From: Limnoperna fortunei
Lineage: Eukaryota; Mollusca; Bivalvia; Mytilida; Modiolidae
Length of the DNA stretch: 64,000 bases
Assembly: GCA_944474755.1 (NCBI GenBank)
Contig: OX104114.1
Coordinates: forward strand, 83,376,623-83,440,622
Direction: 5' to 3'
Position numbers and translations under genes: made by a program. The notes beneath the pieces were generated by a model. That model ran no database searches and was not told the DNA's origin. It worked only from the letters and a program-made list of their open reading frames with translations. Of the stretch, positions 24,487 through 36,762 are shown in pieces (position 1 is the first letter of the stretch; each line of letters begins with the position of its first letter).

Positions 24487-24730
24487 ATTTTTCAGGTATA
24501 TCATGGCGACCAGATTTTTTTTGGTTTTTTTTTGGGGGGGGGGGAGGGGTTGGGAGAGGAAGCAGGAGAAAACCCCGACCTGCGGTAGGAAAACTGGCAA
24601 TTCTTTTCAATTAAGATTGAAATCGAATACAGCCTATCTACAGTGAGAAGTGAACCCACAATCTCTGTGTTGACTGACCACGTGGTCATAAGTAGAAGAA
24701 CTACCTTAACCACTCGGCCACAGAGGCCCA
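24487..24730 (-). mobile_element. tRNA-headed SINE (V-SINE-like), copy 3, 3'-truncated
   Basis: On the minus strand: GGGCCTCTGTGGCCGAGTGG, then TTAAGGTAGTTCTTC, a B-box region, ATTGAAAAGAATTGCCAGTT and CCTACCGCAGGTCGGGG, then a C-rich run (plus-strand G run at 24534-24546) before ATGATATACCTGAAAAATT. The GGCGTTAAACACC tail is missing. The head is among the best conserved of the five copies. Confidence 0.8.
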
Positions 24731-25464
24731 AAATAGAAATATAAAAACGAGAAATTGCAAATGCGTTGTTTTAGCGCCTGTTATTGACTACTCTAACCCG
24801 TTTTGTAAAAACTTTTGAAGAGGAACGGTATAAGTAAAACAAGGACATATACCGGTACTCGTTTATCGTTACATTTCTGTTAGTGCATAGAATAATAAAC
24901 TATTTGTATGGTTCATAAAAATTGCAAAATTAGTGGTTCAGAGGACAGTAAAATATCTTTTATTATATTCACCAGTGAATGTAAAGTTTTATAAATGTAA
25001 GTTGGTACTCACCAAACTCAAAATGTATAGAGATAATTAAAGTTACTAATGCTGGTCTATTCTACGATGGATTGGAAAGCTTCAAACTCTGTACACATTT
25101 CCGATCCTTCATCCTGTTCTTTAGCATAGATATGCTATCATAATTTACCATTCAACTAACTTTTTCTTACAAAGAAATAATAATCGATGAGTACCTATAT
25201 ATGAAAAATAATACCAAAGGCTTAATAACCATTTTTGGCATAATCTTGCACTATTAATTATCCAAATTTTTTCTTACTTATTTATATTGTTTGAATGGTT
25301 TGTTATTATGACATATGCAAAAGCACAAAAACTTTTTTCATTTTTATAGGTTTAAGGAATGAAATAGACATAATGGTTACATTTAACATGTTTGACACTC
25401 ATTATTTAAAACTCGGTCACAAAACAGGAAATTTTCAAATTAATTGCGTAGTTACCTTATAACA
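24731..25464. other. No gene seen
   Basis: AT-rich, with nothing recognised before the duplicated gene flank at 25465. Confidence 0.3.
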
Positions 25465-25605
25465 AAAGTGGACGGGTTTTTTTGTAATTTGATCGTTGAC
25501 ACATTAATTGTGTGTTTTTGTCAAAAACCAGTCCACATTGTTTAAACAAATACATTACTCTTGTACCGTAGAAGATAAATGTTGACACTCGGTAGCCTAC
25601 ACCAT
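25465..25605 (+). repeat. Part of the duplicated YWTD-gene 5' flank
   Basis: AGTGGACGGGTTTTTTTGTA, TTTGATCGTTGACACATTA and ACTCGGTAGCCTACACC match 17338-17495. In the orphan copy this part is followed directly by the sequence that here lies 1.7 kb further on, next to gene B; the gap here contains the SINE pair. Confidence 0.5.
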
Positions 25606-25680
25606 ACTCAGGGTGAGCAGGAGGTGTCCGTTAACGGGTTTACATTTTTCATTTTGTCCCAAAACAGATAACAGCAAATT

Positions 25681-25939
25681 TGTTTGTTTGTTTGAATGAT
25701 GTTTAATGCCATTTTCAGCAATTTTTCAGCTATATCATGGCGTCCAGTTTTTATTGGTGGAGGAAGCCGGAGTACCCTGAGAAAACTTACGACCTGCGGT
25801 AGAAAAACTAGCAATTCTTGTCAATTAAGATTGGAGTAGGGTAAACCCTGCCCGCAGTTAGAATCCGCAATCTCAGTGTTGATAGACCACGTGATCAATG
25901 GTAGACGAATTAACTTAACCACACGACCACCGAGGCCCT
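25681..25939 (-). mobile_element. tRNA-headed SINE (V-SINE-like), copy 4
   Basis: On the minus strand it runs from GGGCCTCGGTGGTCGTGTGG to TGGCATTAAACATCATTCAA with a CAAACAAACA tail. It is complete, and its closest relative is the adjacent copy 5. Confidence 0.85.
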
Positions 25940-25974
25940 AAATTTGAAAAGACTATAGCAAATAACAGTAATTT

Positions 25975-26205
25975 TCAGCATTTTCAGCAATTTTTCAGCT
26001 ATATCATGGCGTCCAGTTTTTATTGGTGGAGGAAGCCGGAGTACCCGGAGAAAACTTACGACCTACGGTAGAAAAACTAGCAATTCTTGTCAATTAAGAT
26101 TGGAGTAGGGTACACCCTGCCCGCAGTTAGAATCCACAATCTCAGTGTTGATAGACCACGTGATCAATAGTAGACGAATTAACCAGACGACGACCGAGGC
26201 TTCAA
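25975..26205 (-). mobile_element. tRNA-headed SINE (V-SINE-like), copy 5, made by local duplication
   Basis: Nearly identical to copy 4. The flanking non-SINE sequence is duplicated too: AGACTATAGCAAATAA follows both copies (25950 and 26214). The period is 269 bp (TTTTTCAGCTATATCATGG at 25722 and 25991). So this copy arose by tandem duplication of a SINE plus flank, not by a second insertion. Confidence 0.8.
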
Positions 26206-26236
26206 ATTTAAACAGACTATAGCAAATAAAGCAATT

Positions 26237-27314
26237 TACAGGTGCACAACGGTAATAAACGGCAGGGGAAAAACTGTACAATATTCAATGTTTTCCATTA
26301 TGCGATCATCATGAGGATTGAATAACAGATTAAACAAAAGTCGGTCAAACAGGTAATTTTAAAAAAAAGTCAACAAAATTTTTACAAAGCCAAAAATACA
26401 TTAAGAACAAATATCGTTCCGCCCTATACTATAACACATGTATGTTGTTATTTACAGGTTGGTAATCCTGATATAGAAAAATCAGTGATATGCCGTATTT
26501 ATTTACATAAAACATCAGTATATTTTAAAATATTATATATTTGAACAATTGCTAAATAGTATTGAACGCAAAAACACCTGAGTAGTTGTGCGGGGTCCAT
26601 AAATAAGCACAAAGCTTACATTATAGGTGAAATTTATATTCAATGTTCTTACAGCGGTAAAAAGTTCAGGCTTCCATACAGCAAAACTCCACCATGAGTA
26701 AGCTCGTAAAGAGTGGTTCCTATGAGGCCGGATGAGAAAATTAAATATCTTAATGGTGCTTTCTAACAATATTTAGGGGAAACCTACCATTAACGAAGCA
26801 TTTATGTGCAACCTAAGAATAACTGACAAATTACTCACTATACGATAAACGTCCACCAATAAAAAAAACTCTCCAAAACACTATTCTTAAGGTCGAACAA
26901 TGTCGCTTATCTGGATAAAAGGTTTTTTCAAGGTGTTTTTCCTGTCACAAAAAAGGTTTTCAAATGAATGTAAGAAAAGATACAAATGCAAGGGCGTTTC
27001 ATTTAAAGTATATACGACAAAAATAGTGAAATAAACTTTGTTTGAAAACATTGCTTCAGTAATTTATATTATTTATACGGAAACCTTCAAACAAAAGAAA
27101 AAATATAACCAACGTTTGGCGGTAATCTCAATGTTCATCTCTTACGTGTATTTTGTTTAGATAACACGAATCGCTTGACTGATGATATTATTCCTATATT
27201 TATATGAACATGGTTACATTCCTTATGCCTTGTCTTGTTAGCAGTTTCAAATTCAATGATATTGTTTTAATGACTAAAATATACTAAAATAAAACAAAAA
27301 CAAAATTATTCATT
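26237..27314. other. No gene seen; upstream of gene B
   Basis: AT-rich. Nothing recognised before the conserved flank of gene B, which begins near 27315. Confidence 0.3.
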
Positions 27315-27627
27315 TACAAGATGGACTATACATTTTACAGCTTTTAAAACTTAACTTCAGTGTTTTCTTTTTCCATGTAAAGGATGACTTCCTGGTATAC
27401 AGTAAAGCGTTTTATATTCTGATATACGCAATTTCACTGTTCTATTTCTAAATGTCCACTATTAATGCGATGTAGTCATGCGGAATACAAATTTTTGTGT
27501 TTAAAAATACAGAAGAGTTTATGGAATTCCTGTTCCTTAATTTGTATTTCCTGTTCCTGAATTAAACAGATGTTTAACATGTGAACATTCGATTCTCGAC
27601 TGTAGAAATAAGATTGATTTGGACAAG
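27315..27627 (+). promoter_or_regulatory. Conserved 5' flank of gene B
   Basis: The stretch is shared with 17500-17665 and in part with 41000-41259 upstream of gene C. The last part is closest: TGTTTAACAT, TCGAC, CTGTAGAAA and ACAAGATGTGGA are in the same order in B and C. It should contain the promoter and 5' UTR. No clear TATA box or start site can be named. Confidence 0.4.
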
Positions 27628-30600
27628 ATGTGGACACTAAACATTGGTTCGGGGTTGACAGTTTGTCTTATAATTTCCCAAGGCAATGTAAGTGGTAAGT
27701 GCATTAATGTGTATCTCTTCCGATTGATAGAAAAACAATTTTTAAAAATTGTTTGATCAAGTTGAATATTTATTTTATATTTTTTATTTGTGGCCACAGC
27801 CAATCCCCACAATAAAACAAAACCACTTATCATACTTGATATAGGCATGAAAGAATTTCCTGGTGGGTCGTGTTTACCACTGGTATTGTAAAGGCTGCCA
27901 TTCATTTTTTTTCGGACTGGTTTTGCTATGACAATGCTGATTTTCTGGTCCGAGTTTTGACGAGAACCATTAAAAAAACTAAAACAAAACACTTACAGTA
28001 TGACTTTATTAAGTGCACTTGCATCATGTTCAATTAATTCTTCTTGTAGCAGCTATTTTAAATGTCGGAACGAAATCGGATGTTTCATGAAGTACACTTT
28101 TGATAATTTAAGAGAAGTCGATGGGCAGTTTGAAGTCTTGATGGCATTGTTTTTAAGAAATGTTTAGATAAAAAATATAACGAAAAGGAGAGACAATCAC
28201 AATATACTGCGGAGGGATTAAAATTAAATTCACAATTTATACGTGGATGACGTCAAATGATCCGTGCAAGTAGGTTAACTTTATTCTTTTCAAAACAAAA
28301 AGGTTTCATTTTGAATAAATAAATACGTAAGATCTTCAAACTAATCATAGATTATGCACGCACAAGTTTTCTCTTACCGTAAGATGTCCACTTAAATGAT
28401 TATATTTGATGTGTTACAATGATAAGAAATGTTTAAAAAGTATTTTTTATTTTAGGTGATATTTCCTGTAGTTGTAAGTATTGTATAAATTTTTACAACC
28501 CAATATAACATACAATTTGATTCAATAGCTTTTATTCCACCCAAATAATTTAATTGTAGTAACAAAGCAATATCACATGAGATGTATTAAATCGTTGTGT
28601 TTCTCCACGCGCTTCGTCGTATCTTCCCAACAGAACTATCGTTTTACCCAAGTTCAGTCACCCTCCACTGTTTGATGCATTGTCTAATTAACTGTTACAT
28701 GTACGTACTCTTTGAAGTTTCTGTTCCTACCATACTCAGCTAAATATTAGCGATACCCGAGTATCAGCTAGCGTCTCTTTGATAATGTAATTCGTCATTT
28801 TCTGTGTCGCCTGGAATATGAAAACCCTTCTATCAAGTTGTCAACAGTCAATGTCGGATAGCTAGGTCAGTCAAGGTGAAAATACGAAAAGAACAAAAAC
28901 TCGACCTACATTAAAATTAAGAGCAGATTACGATTCAGCAAAAAACAGACAATATAATACTCACGTTATATAGTGAAATAACATTAGTTTTCCTGTCTAA
29001 AACAAAAGACAAAAAAATGTATTTACACTCAAAAATCATGTTTTAATCAATAGGGCAAGTCCTCGGAGAAATATTCTTTCTTGTTTTGAGTGAACACATT
29101 TGCATATCGTCATTTAAAAAGAAGATAAAGGTTCTGTTTGAATTACTTAACGTTATACTTAATAGAATAAACTAAATATTGAATTATTTAATGACTTATA
29201 TTGTAAATATTTAGGTGACAACGAAATACAGGTAGTATTTTTGTGAGACAGTTATCTTTGTTGCAGGTCACCTACTGATTATACTGATTTATTTGTATGT
29301 GTGCAAAATAAGAAAGCATCGGGCAGGATAAACACGGTATTTAGATGACTATGATTCGGTTCATTAATTAACTGATACATTGTTTAACGCCTAGCAAGCA
29401 ATATGTCAGGCATATTCAAGACGGACACTGTTCATAAACGAGGAAAGATATGGACCACCGGAATAAAAAATTGGCTTATACTGAACGAATGGAGTTTCAA
29501 AGAGTCTACCTTTTTTAAGTCTACTAAACGGGTTTTTTATCGTGCAAGGACCAAGGTGTTCGTCAAACACGTTACCACTTTGGTCAGCGTTCACGCTTTC
29601 CGTATTGTGACATGAAAACACCTCTACGAGATGCACCCCCTATCAGCCACCAGGAACGCGCTGCGCTGCTTAGTGGCTTGTGCACTTGGAACCAGGGGGT
29701 GTTGAATATTATTTAGTATCTATACAATAAATTGCCGTTTGTTCTTTTTTCAGTTGAAGGATGGGAAAATAACATGATTTATTCAGACAGATATACAATG
29801 TTTATGAAAGATCTTGGTTCAAAGAAGACTAAAAGTTTTGCAGTAAAAGGGATAGGCATAGCTTATGCAGATTATCACTACCGCGAAGGGTCTATATACT
29901 GGTCCGATCAAATTCAGAAAACAATATGCAGGTACTGTATTGTTTTGATTCTAAATCCGTGCAAGGTGTATTTGCCTTCGACTGTGATTGACAAATAATA
30001 TGTTTATCTGCTAAGTCATAGAATCTAATCTTAAACAATTGATTCTTTACCCCACATAAAGAACGGTCGCCATAATGAAAACGTAATTTTATTTTATTGT
30101 TGATCGATTACACCACATTCTTGCATTTATAATGCTCCTCCGTTCTGCATACGTGTCACGGCCATAGATTTCTTGTGCTTTGATGGATTTTTTGGGGTTT
30201 ATACCATGAGAGTTCATAGAGCTCGATCCATAAAGCTGCCCAGCGCGTCCCCAGATGGCGGTATCAGTCAAAATACAGATAGTCTGGCCACGAACAACAG
30301 TGGGTTACGTGTGTCACGCTCCTTCCACAACAAAGACCCCTTTTTGTAGATGTTGGTAAGAAAATACTTGTTGCAGCTACCAAAGGCTAAATTTTCCGCC
30401 CTTACCAAGACCCAATATTTTTCCAGTGGCATCCAAAACTTTTGGTCTCTGGTCCATTATTCCGAATTGATTTATTGTTTGTTAACTTATATAATTTACC
30501 TTAAATATAGCTCGCTAGACCTAAAGCAAACAACCAATTAAATCCAAAGTTTGCAGATTTTCAAATTATGTGGCACAATCGTTAATCACATTAATACGAA

Positions 30601-33600
30601 ATTTTGATCGCTACCTTGAATGTGAATGCCAAGCAAAGCATTCAATCAAATGCGTTCTAGCCAATCCCTGTGTTGTTGGTATTACATCTACGCATTATAA
30701 GCCATAAGTGATCAATCAATCATGATGATCTTTCAAATCGCCATTTTGAAGTTCAAGGTAATATCGCAGCATTGAATCAAGTCGTGCGTGTATCATAACT
30801 TCGTGGTTAATTTACGGATTTTATAAAATAATTGCGCAAGTGATTATTATATCAAGACAACACGTCACGTACAAAGTCAAATGTAAAGATCACAAGGTGG
30901 CATGGCAGCAAATTTATGTTTGACTCTTCTGTATGTCGAGACATCTTAAAATTATGTGAAACAAGTTTTCACAATACCAAGACGAGCCATCGAAAAGTCA
31001 AAATTACACTGACCTTCAAACAGTCTACCTCATAACTGTGTACTGTGCTGGGATTTTAGGATAATTTGATATTCAGGAAGCATCCATCAGTGTCAGTGAT
31101 AATCCTTTTATTTACTGTGAATAATTTAGGTTACTCAACTCTCTCTATTCTTGTTAATATTTACGGAAAAATGCCATGGTCTCCATTACTTTTATTTCTT
31201 ATCAAAATTTTGTTATAAAGTTTGTCTTTTAAAAAACCTTTTTTTAATTTAAATTCCAAAAATACAAAAAATTTAAAAAACACAGTACATGAAAACTGCT
31301 TGCTGTTATATCAAATTATATGTAACAAAACATAAGATGAAATATATAATCATGAATAAGCATCACGCAGAAACGCGGCAAGAAGGCCAAAAGGAGTCCA
31401 ACCAACAGGAAAACTGGGATTATCTACAGTGCTGCAAGAGGGTTGGTAGTTCCGGCTAAGATGTCCTCAAGTTGTGTTTTAAATATTTTAAGTCTTCTAG
31501 ACAGAGTTGTTCAGGTAAGCACCTTTTTTATTTTTATGTATCAGGTAATTGCCACATTAAGAGATGAAGGCACAATTTTGCAAATGGAGTAAGTTGTTAT
31601 TTTGACAGGATGAGATGTCATTCATCTGCTGTTTTACAATACGAAGAAATTATTCGACTAGATAACACAAAACCTCTTGGTATAGCTGTAGACTCCACAA
31701 ATAACCATGTGTACTGGTCAGAGCAGAAAGTAGATGGCATATCCCCGACAACTGCTTCAATCCAAAGATGCGACTTGGATGGTTCCAACAAAACTGTAAT
31801 ACTCGACTCAGTAAAGAGCTTCGGGGTACTATTGTTAGATACAACTAATCGGTATGTATTTATTTGTTGAAAGATCAACTGGTGGATTGATGTTATTGTT
31901 ATTCTTTTAAACTATCATTAATATCACATTCACCTTTGTATATAAAGTTCATTAATGTACCAAATTTATCTCATTTATGTCATAACTAATTTCATCCATA
32001 GCCATTCAATGCACTGTCAGATATTTAAAATGTACAACAAACAATTTTATAATGAACGTTCCATTTATTCTTAATTCACTTTGTGTCGTCTTACGAGAAC
32101 AAATTATAAACCAATAAATCGCTAAAAGTATAAAAGAGAAAAGGTAATACGTTAACTCTTAAGACTGTTTTATTGCCAAAGTTAAAATTACTTTTACCAC
32201 AAACAAGTGCAGTTTACTCTCATTACCAAAGGTGCTGGAATTTAATAAGGTGGTTATTTATGCTTGTTCCTTGTTCCCCTAACATTCTTTTCTGTTCGCA
32301 TTTACAATTTCCAGCTTAATGGCCAATTTGCCAGCCTAATGGCCAATTTCACTTCTTTTTTATTCTTACAAATTAATTTATAATTCTCAACTTGATACTT
32401 ATCTAAATATATCATCAATATGACCCAATTTGATGGTTTCATATATTTTACAGGTGGTTATATTTTAATGATTTTAGTAGCCACACAATCGAGAAGAGTA
32501 AATTGGACGGAAGTTCAAAGCAGACGATAATCACAAATGTAGGGACACCATATGGATTAGCTATTGGTATATTGATTACTTACATACATAAATACATAAA
32601 CATGTATAACAATATTAAATAAATTCCCCGACTAGAGTAAAACAAAATTGAAGTCACCATGTTTTAAAATGTACGCTGCTAGACGCGCTAGACACTCATC
32701 TGTGTCGCACAAACTAAACAAATAATTATGTTGTTGAAAATTTTATTTTTTTAAATTTTGTTTTAACACTTTAATTTTTTGATACTTTCATTGCATTAAC
32801 GAATGAATTAATTTTAAGTTGCTCTTGTTCTCAATGTGAGATGAAAGATTCCTCTCTTTAAACATCGACCAATGAAACAACAATCATTGACATAATGAAA
32901 TCTATAAGAAAAGGTAATGTAAATACTTAGTACCTTATTGCTTTAACTGTATTATGATCTCAGATTACAGTGAAAATCGAATATACTGGACTGACACGTC
33001 AAAATCTTATATTCAATCCGCAACATTAGATGGCACTGATGTAAGAACCATATCTGTATCCTTGCCACCAGACTTCAGATCACTATTGGTTATGGGACTT
33101 GATCTTTATGGCAGTAATCTCTATGTAGTTGATCAAAACAGCGGTGTTTATAGAGTTGCAAAAAATCAAGACAATGCTGTACCAGTCAACCTAACAGAAA
33201 ATTTGATCGGTGTATTTGGTGTAAAACTTGTCAAAAAAGAAGGTATACTAATACTAACCATATTTGATAACAAAAGATTTTTCCTGCAACAAAAATGTAC
33301 AAAGTAATGAGCTCTCCTGATTTTCAACAGGAAAATAAAAATTGGCAATCCTTGTTAATAAAGGAAAAATTCATACATACCATGTATGAGGTCAGACTTG
33401 TAACACAGTGTTTAGCTGTCAATGACTATCAATAGTCAATGTTACTGAAAATTGATTGGCCTTATATGGATTCATGTGTTCTGTTAAATACTGATAGACA
33501 AAGCAAAATTAAAAACATCTCCTGTACTTACAGGTTTTCAAAGGGCAAGTTACTGGGAGGAATATGTTTCTAAATAACATTTGAAAATATGTTTATTTTA

Positions 33601-36600
33601 TTTCTAAACAGTTTAATCTTAAATACCCTTTGTTTTGGAGTTGGGGGATTATTCCTTCAATATACGATTTACGTACTTTGTTTTGTAGATATATTGTTTA
33701 TCACTTGTATTGACATATAGGGCTAGAGGGTTAAAAGCTAATTTTTCTTTTAAGAATTTAATCTACACACGAGTTACGTGTATTTATAACAAAGCATACT
33801 GTAAAAGTATGACAGCGTCGTATAACAAAAAAAACAACAATCAAACCATAAATATTATATCAAAATAAGTGCTTTAAAAGCTATATATGAGGCAACTGTT
33901 ATTACCAACGCATTCTCGAAAGTAAATGTATACAGTTACGTTGTTTATTTGTGATATATCTTGCAATAGTTCAACAACTGACATTTTGTTTCAATAGATA
34001 TATCTTGCAAACAATCTGTGCACTGATTTAAAAATATTAGACGTGCAATATTAACAAGTTTTTAGAATAAAACCTTAATTCTTTTTACGTTTTATATAGG
34101 GGTGTATATTATAAAAGTATTGTACGATGTTTTCATATTTTAGGAAATGGAAGTGCATCCACGACCACTATAGGTAATTCACAAAAATGTAGATTTTGAT
34201 TGCCGTAGCATTAGAATGGAGATAATTCTAATGTATTTGAAGATAAGCCCGTCTCAATTGGTAATTTGATGTTCGGAAATATGCGTTTATTTCCGCTAAG
34301 TTTGAAAAAAAGAAGAAGCATATATCCTTTTCAAAAACATAATAACAACCAGCCTTTGAATAAAATATTCCCTCTTACAGTGAAAATGAAAATAAGTTCT
34401 TGCATCAAATAAGATTTTGAAAACACCACATATACAACTACAATATATATTATTATGTAATGTTGAATGCGAGAAACAGAATAGTCACCGTTTATAAAAA
34501 TTTTGTATTTAAACGATATACGTCAGAACTTGCTGTTTAGATATATTATACAATATACTTGTCGCAATAATTAGATTAATAATTACATAATAAATTATTC
34601 AATTATTTCTATTGGTTATGACCATAAATTTAATACCAGAAATACATTTATTGATTTCATGGCAAATTTCAAAGAGTCAACAAATAACCCCTTTTTCTGA
34701 TTACTATGTAATGAAACAATAAGTCTTTTGTATCAGTCGATACAAGTTTTAATAAAACTCAAAAATAAATAATAACTTGCGCCTTCGGCGTCGGTCAATA
34801 TTTACATTTTTGGGTATATTACAACTTTATCGACTTCTACAAAAGACATTTTAACAAGAAAATCATATATCACAAAAATGCCGATTTAGATAACTTTAAT
34901 ACGTATTGGTTATGAAAATACAGACTAATAGGTGCCACAGTGTCTTATGTATTTGCACTTCTTACGGTTTGATAATCAACGTTATTTACACAACAATTTC
35001 CAATTATAAATATTCTTTAATTAAGGTCTTTCCCACTACCTTCTGGAGCCTTCTTACCTTCTTACCATTCTTCTAATTATTTTTTTTCTTTTTTCCGCCG
35101 TCATTTGCTAAAAAGTGTCCCCACATATCATTTTGATACTTGGTACAATTAATCGGTCATAGTGGCAGATGACTCAGTTCACCCTGTGAAACCGATCTAT
35201 TTTTAGTAACAGAGTTATCTGCCCCAACACCGTAAACCCTTGTTAGCAGACACACTCAGAAAGCGTACCCGATTCTTAAAATCTGAAGGGTACAATATGT
35301 AGGCGGACTTATGGCCATGATTTAACACGTAAAAACATTTTCGAATCGACTTCCTGTTTCTTTGCTTTTTACCTGAAAAATGTCGCAACACGTAACAAAT
35401 ATTTTCTCGAAAATCATAAGTCTAGAGAATTGGGACCACCACCATTGATACTAAGTAACGGATATTACATTTAAAAATGTCAAATTAAAGGTCAAATGTC
35501 TAAGTCAAAGGTCACCATAGGTCTTGTTAGCACTATATCTCAAAAACCATAAAAGATCAAAGCAGACAATAAATAGAGAAAATACACTTCTTATTGACAC
35601 CTTCATTTGGTACATTTGGCCTAAAGCATTGCAATGAACTGTTTTCGAGTTGCACCCCGTGACTCGTTAAACATAAAGATTTCTCGTGACCAGTAGGACA
35701 TGAGCTTCAATTTTAAACAAGAGTCCAGGGTTATAGGTCAAGGTCATACCATAGCTACAAGGTAACTGTGATAAAAAATATTCTTAGCAACCATATATTT
35801 TAGAGACGGAATGATGAACTTTACTGAAATATGTCATTTCATGGCTGGAAGTGGCGTTTTGTCTCCAAGAACAAGCATAAAAGACCTTATCAACAATATA
35901 TGTTTGGCTTGGGACCACTTTCTTTACTCAAATTACTCATTTTTGATGACTGGAAGCGACATTTTGTGCTTAGCAACAGACACAAAAGTGTATGGAGTCA
36001 TATTTTCTGACATTAGGGACGGTGGGAAAGACCTTGTCATTTGTTCTCAGAACAATTGGCAGTTTAATTATTAATACAGTTTGAATGTTTTTCTCTATGT
36101 CTTACGTTTTGGAATACACAAAATGCCTCATGTGTACCACGCACTAATATTTTTTCGAATACAGAAACATATTGTGTCCAGGTGGTTTATTTTCCTTTTA
36201 AACGATATACATGTGTAGACTGAAAACTGATTATGCAAATAACATCCATCAAATGCTGACTGCGTTGCTATTTTTTTTTTGTTGGCTTCAAAGGTTGCTG
36301 TTCCTTAGAGTTTGATGTGTGGATTGTCTTCAAAAGTTGCTTTGCTGTTTTCTATTTTGTTGTTAACTTCATTTACAAATAACAAACAAAAAACAAAAAG
36401 CTATTTTGACCGATTGCATATTAATAAACTTGAAATTGCGAACATTCCGATGTATAATAAAAATTTACATAACAATGACATGTTAGTATATTTAGTCACT
36501 CTAGCACAACGGTTCAAAGATGTAACGTGTACGTACATATGGTCATTATTAACGTAATGGATGTACATTTTGTCATACATTATACATGCAACTTTAAACA

Positions 36601-36700
36601 TGTATAAAGAATTATGCATATGATCAACTTACATTTTACAGATACCTTTGGGATCGCACTATTAACAGAAGTCCTGATGTTGGGACTTATAAGAGTTTAA
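27628..36700 (+). CDS. YWTD-family gene B: secreted single beta-propeller protein, 328 aa, intact
   Basis: Eight exons: 27628-27694, 28456-28473, 29754-29931, 31609-31851, 32454-32566, 32964-33242, 34144-34173, 36642-36700. All introns are GT-AG, the phases fit, and the total is 987 nt with TAA at 36698-36700. Exon 1 encodes a signal peptide (MWTLNIGSGLTVCLIISQG). Exons 3-6 encode one LDL-receptor class B propeller: YWTD-type strands GSIYWSD, NHVYWSE, RWLYFND, NRIYWTD and SNLYVVD, with LDGS/LDGT turns. No EGF or LDL-A module flanks it, unlike LRP receptors. Exon 7 (GNGSASTTT) is a short linker with an N-G-S sequon; exon 8 (DTFGIALLTEVLMLGLIRV) is hydrophobic to the end, so a membrane helix or GPI signal is likely. 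Such propellers bind protein ligands outside the cell; this ligand is unknown. The start is the ATG shared with gene C. SINE-B copies face each other around exon 3. Confidence 0.85.
29490..29697 (-). repeat. SINE-B copy in intron 2 of gene B, antisense
   Basis: The plus strand shows GAGTTTCAAAGAGTCTACC, TTTTTTATCGTGCAAGGACC, CCCCCTATCAGCCACCAGGA, ACGCGCTGCGCTGC and GTGCACTTGGAACC, the complement of the 5' two thirds of the SINE-B consensus. The 3' tail is lost. It ends 56 bp before exon 3. Confidence 0.7.
30204..30543 (+). mobile_element. SINE-B copy in intron 3 of gene B, sense
   Basis: GAGAGTTCATAGAGCTCGAT, GCCCAGCGCGTCCCCAGATG, GTGTCACGCTCCTTCCACAA, GACCCCTTTTTGTAGATG, TTCCGCCCTTACC, AATATAGCTCGCTAGACC and a CAACCAATTAAATCC tail align with 12775-13192. 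Confidence 0.75.
30570..31050 (+). repeat. Degenerate repeats in intron 3, shared with gene C (43520-43960)
   Basis: Motifs recur within the intron: AAATTATGTGGCACAATCG, TTTTATAAAATAATTGCGCA, AAAATTATGTGAAACAAG; GATCGCTACCTTGAATGTGA; AGTGATTATTATATCAAGAC followed by ACGTCACG. Gene C intron 3 has the same motif set (GTCGCTACCTTAAAGGTCA, AGTGATCATTAAATCAAGAT, GAAACAAGTGATCACAAGAC). The repeats predate the B/C duplication. Confidence 0.5.
35030..36090 (+). repeat. Probable old non-coding repeat insertion in intron 7 of gene B
   Basis: The stretch is less AT-rich than its surroundings. It carries clustered AGGTCA hexamers (AAAGGTCAAATG, AAAGGTCACCATAGGTC at about 35488-35524, AGGTCAAGGTCATA at 35736-35750) and no convincing gene. 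A frame at 35811-36074 holds an internal near-repeat (TGGCTGGAAGTGGCGTTTTG / TGACTGGAAGCGACATTTTG) and has no family features. The repeat type is not identified. Confidence 0.35.
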
Positions 36701-36756
36701 CAAACCGATTTGGAAACATTATTATGGCTCATTACATAAAATACACTTGTATTTGA

Positions 36757-36762
36757 AATAAA
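36757..36762 (+). promoter_or_regulatory. Candidate poly(A) signal of gene B
   Basis: AATAAA lies 57 nt after the stop codon of exon 8, a normal position for a short 3' UTR. Confidence 0.5.

Noticed and set aside
27537..27992. 151-codon open frame on the minus strand
   Set aside because: It overlaps exon 1 of gene B antisense, has no family features, and is interrupted in the gene C paralogue. A chance frame.
35811..36074. 87-codon frame in intron 7 of gene B
   Set aside because: It consists of two diverged copies of a short repeat inside a non-coding insertion; no domain and no splice context.
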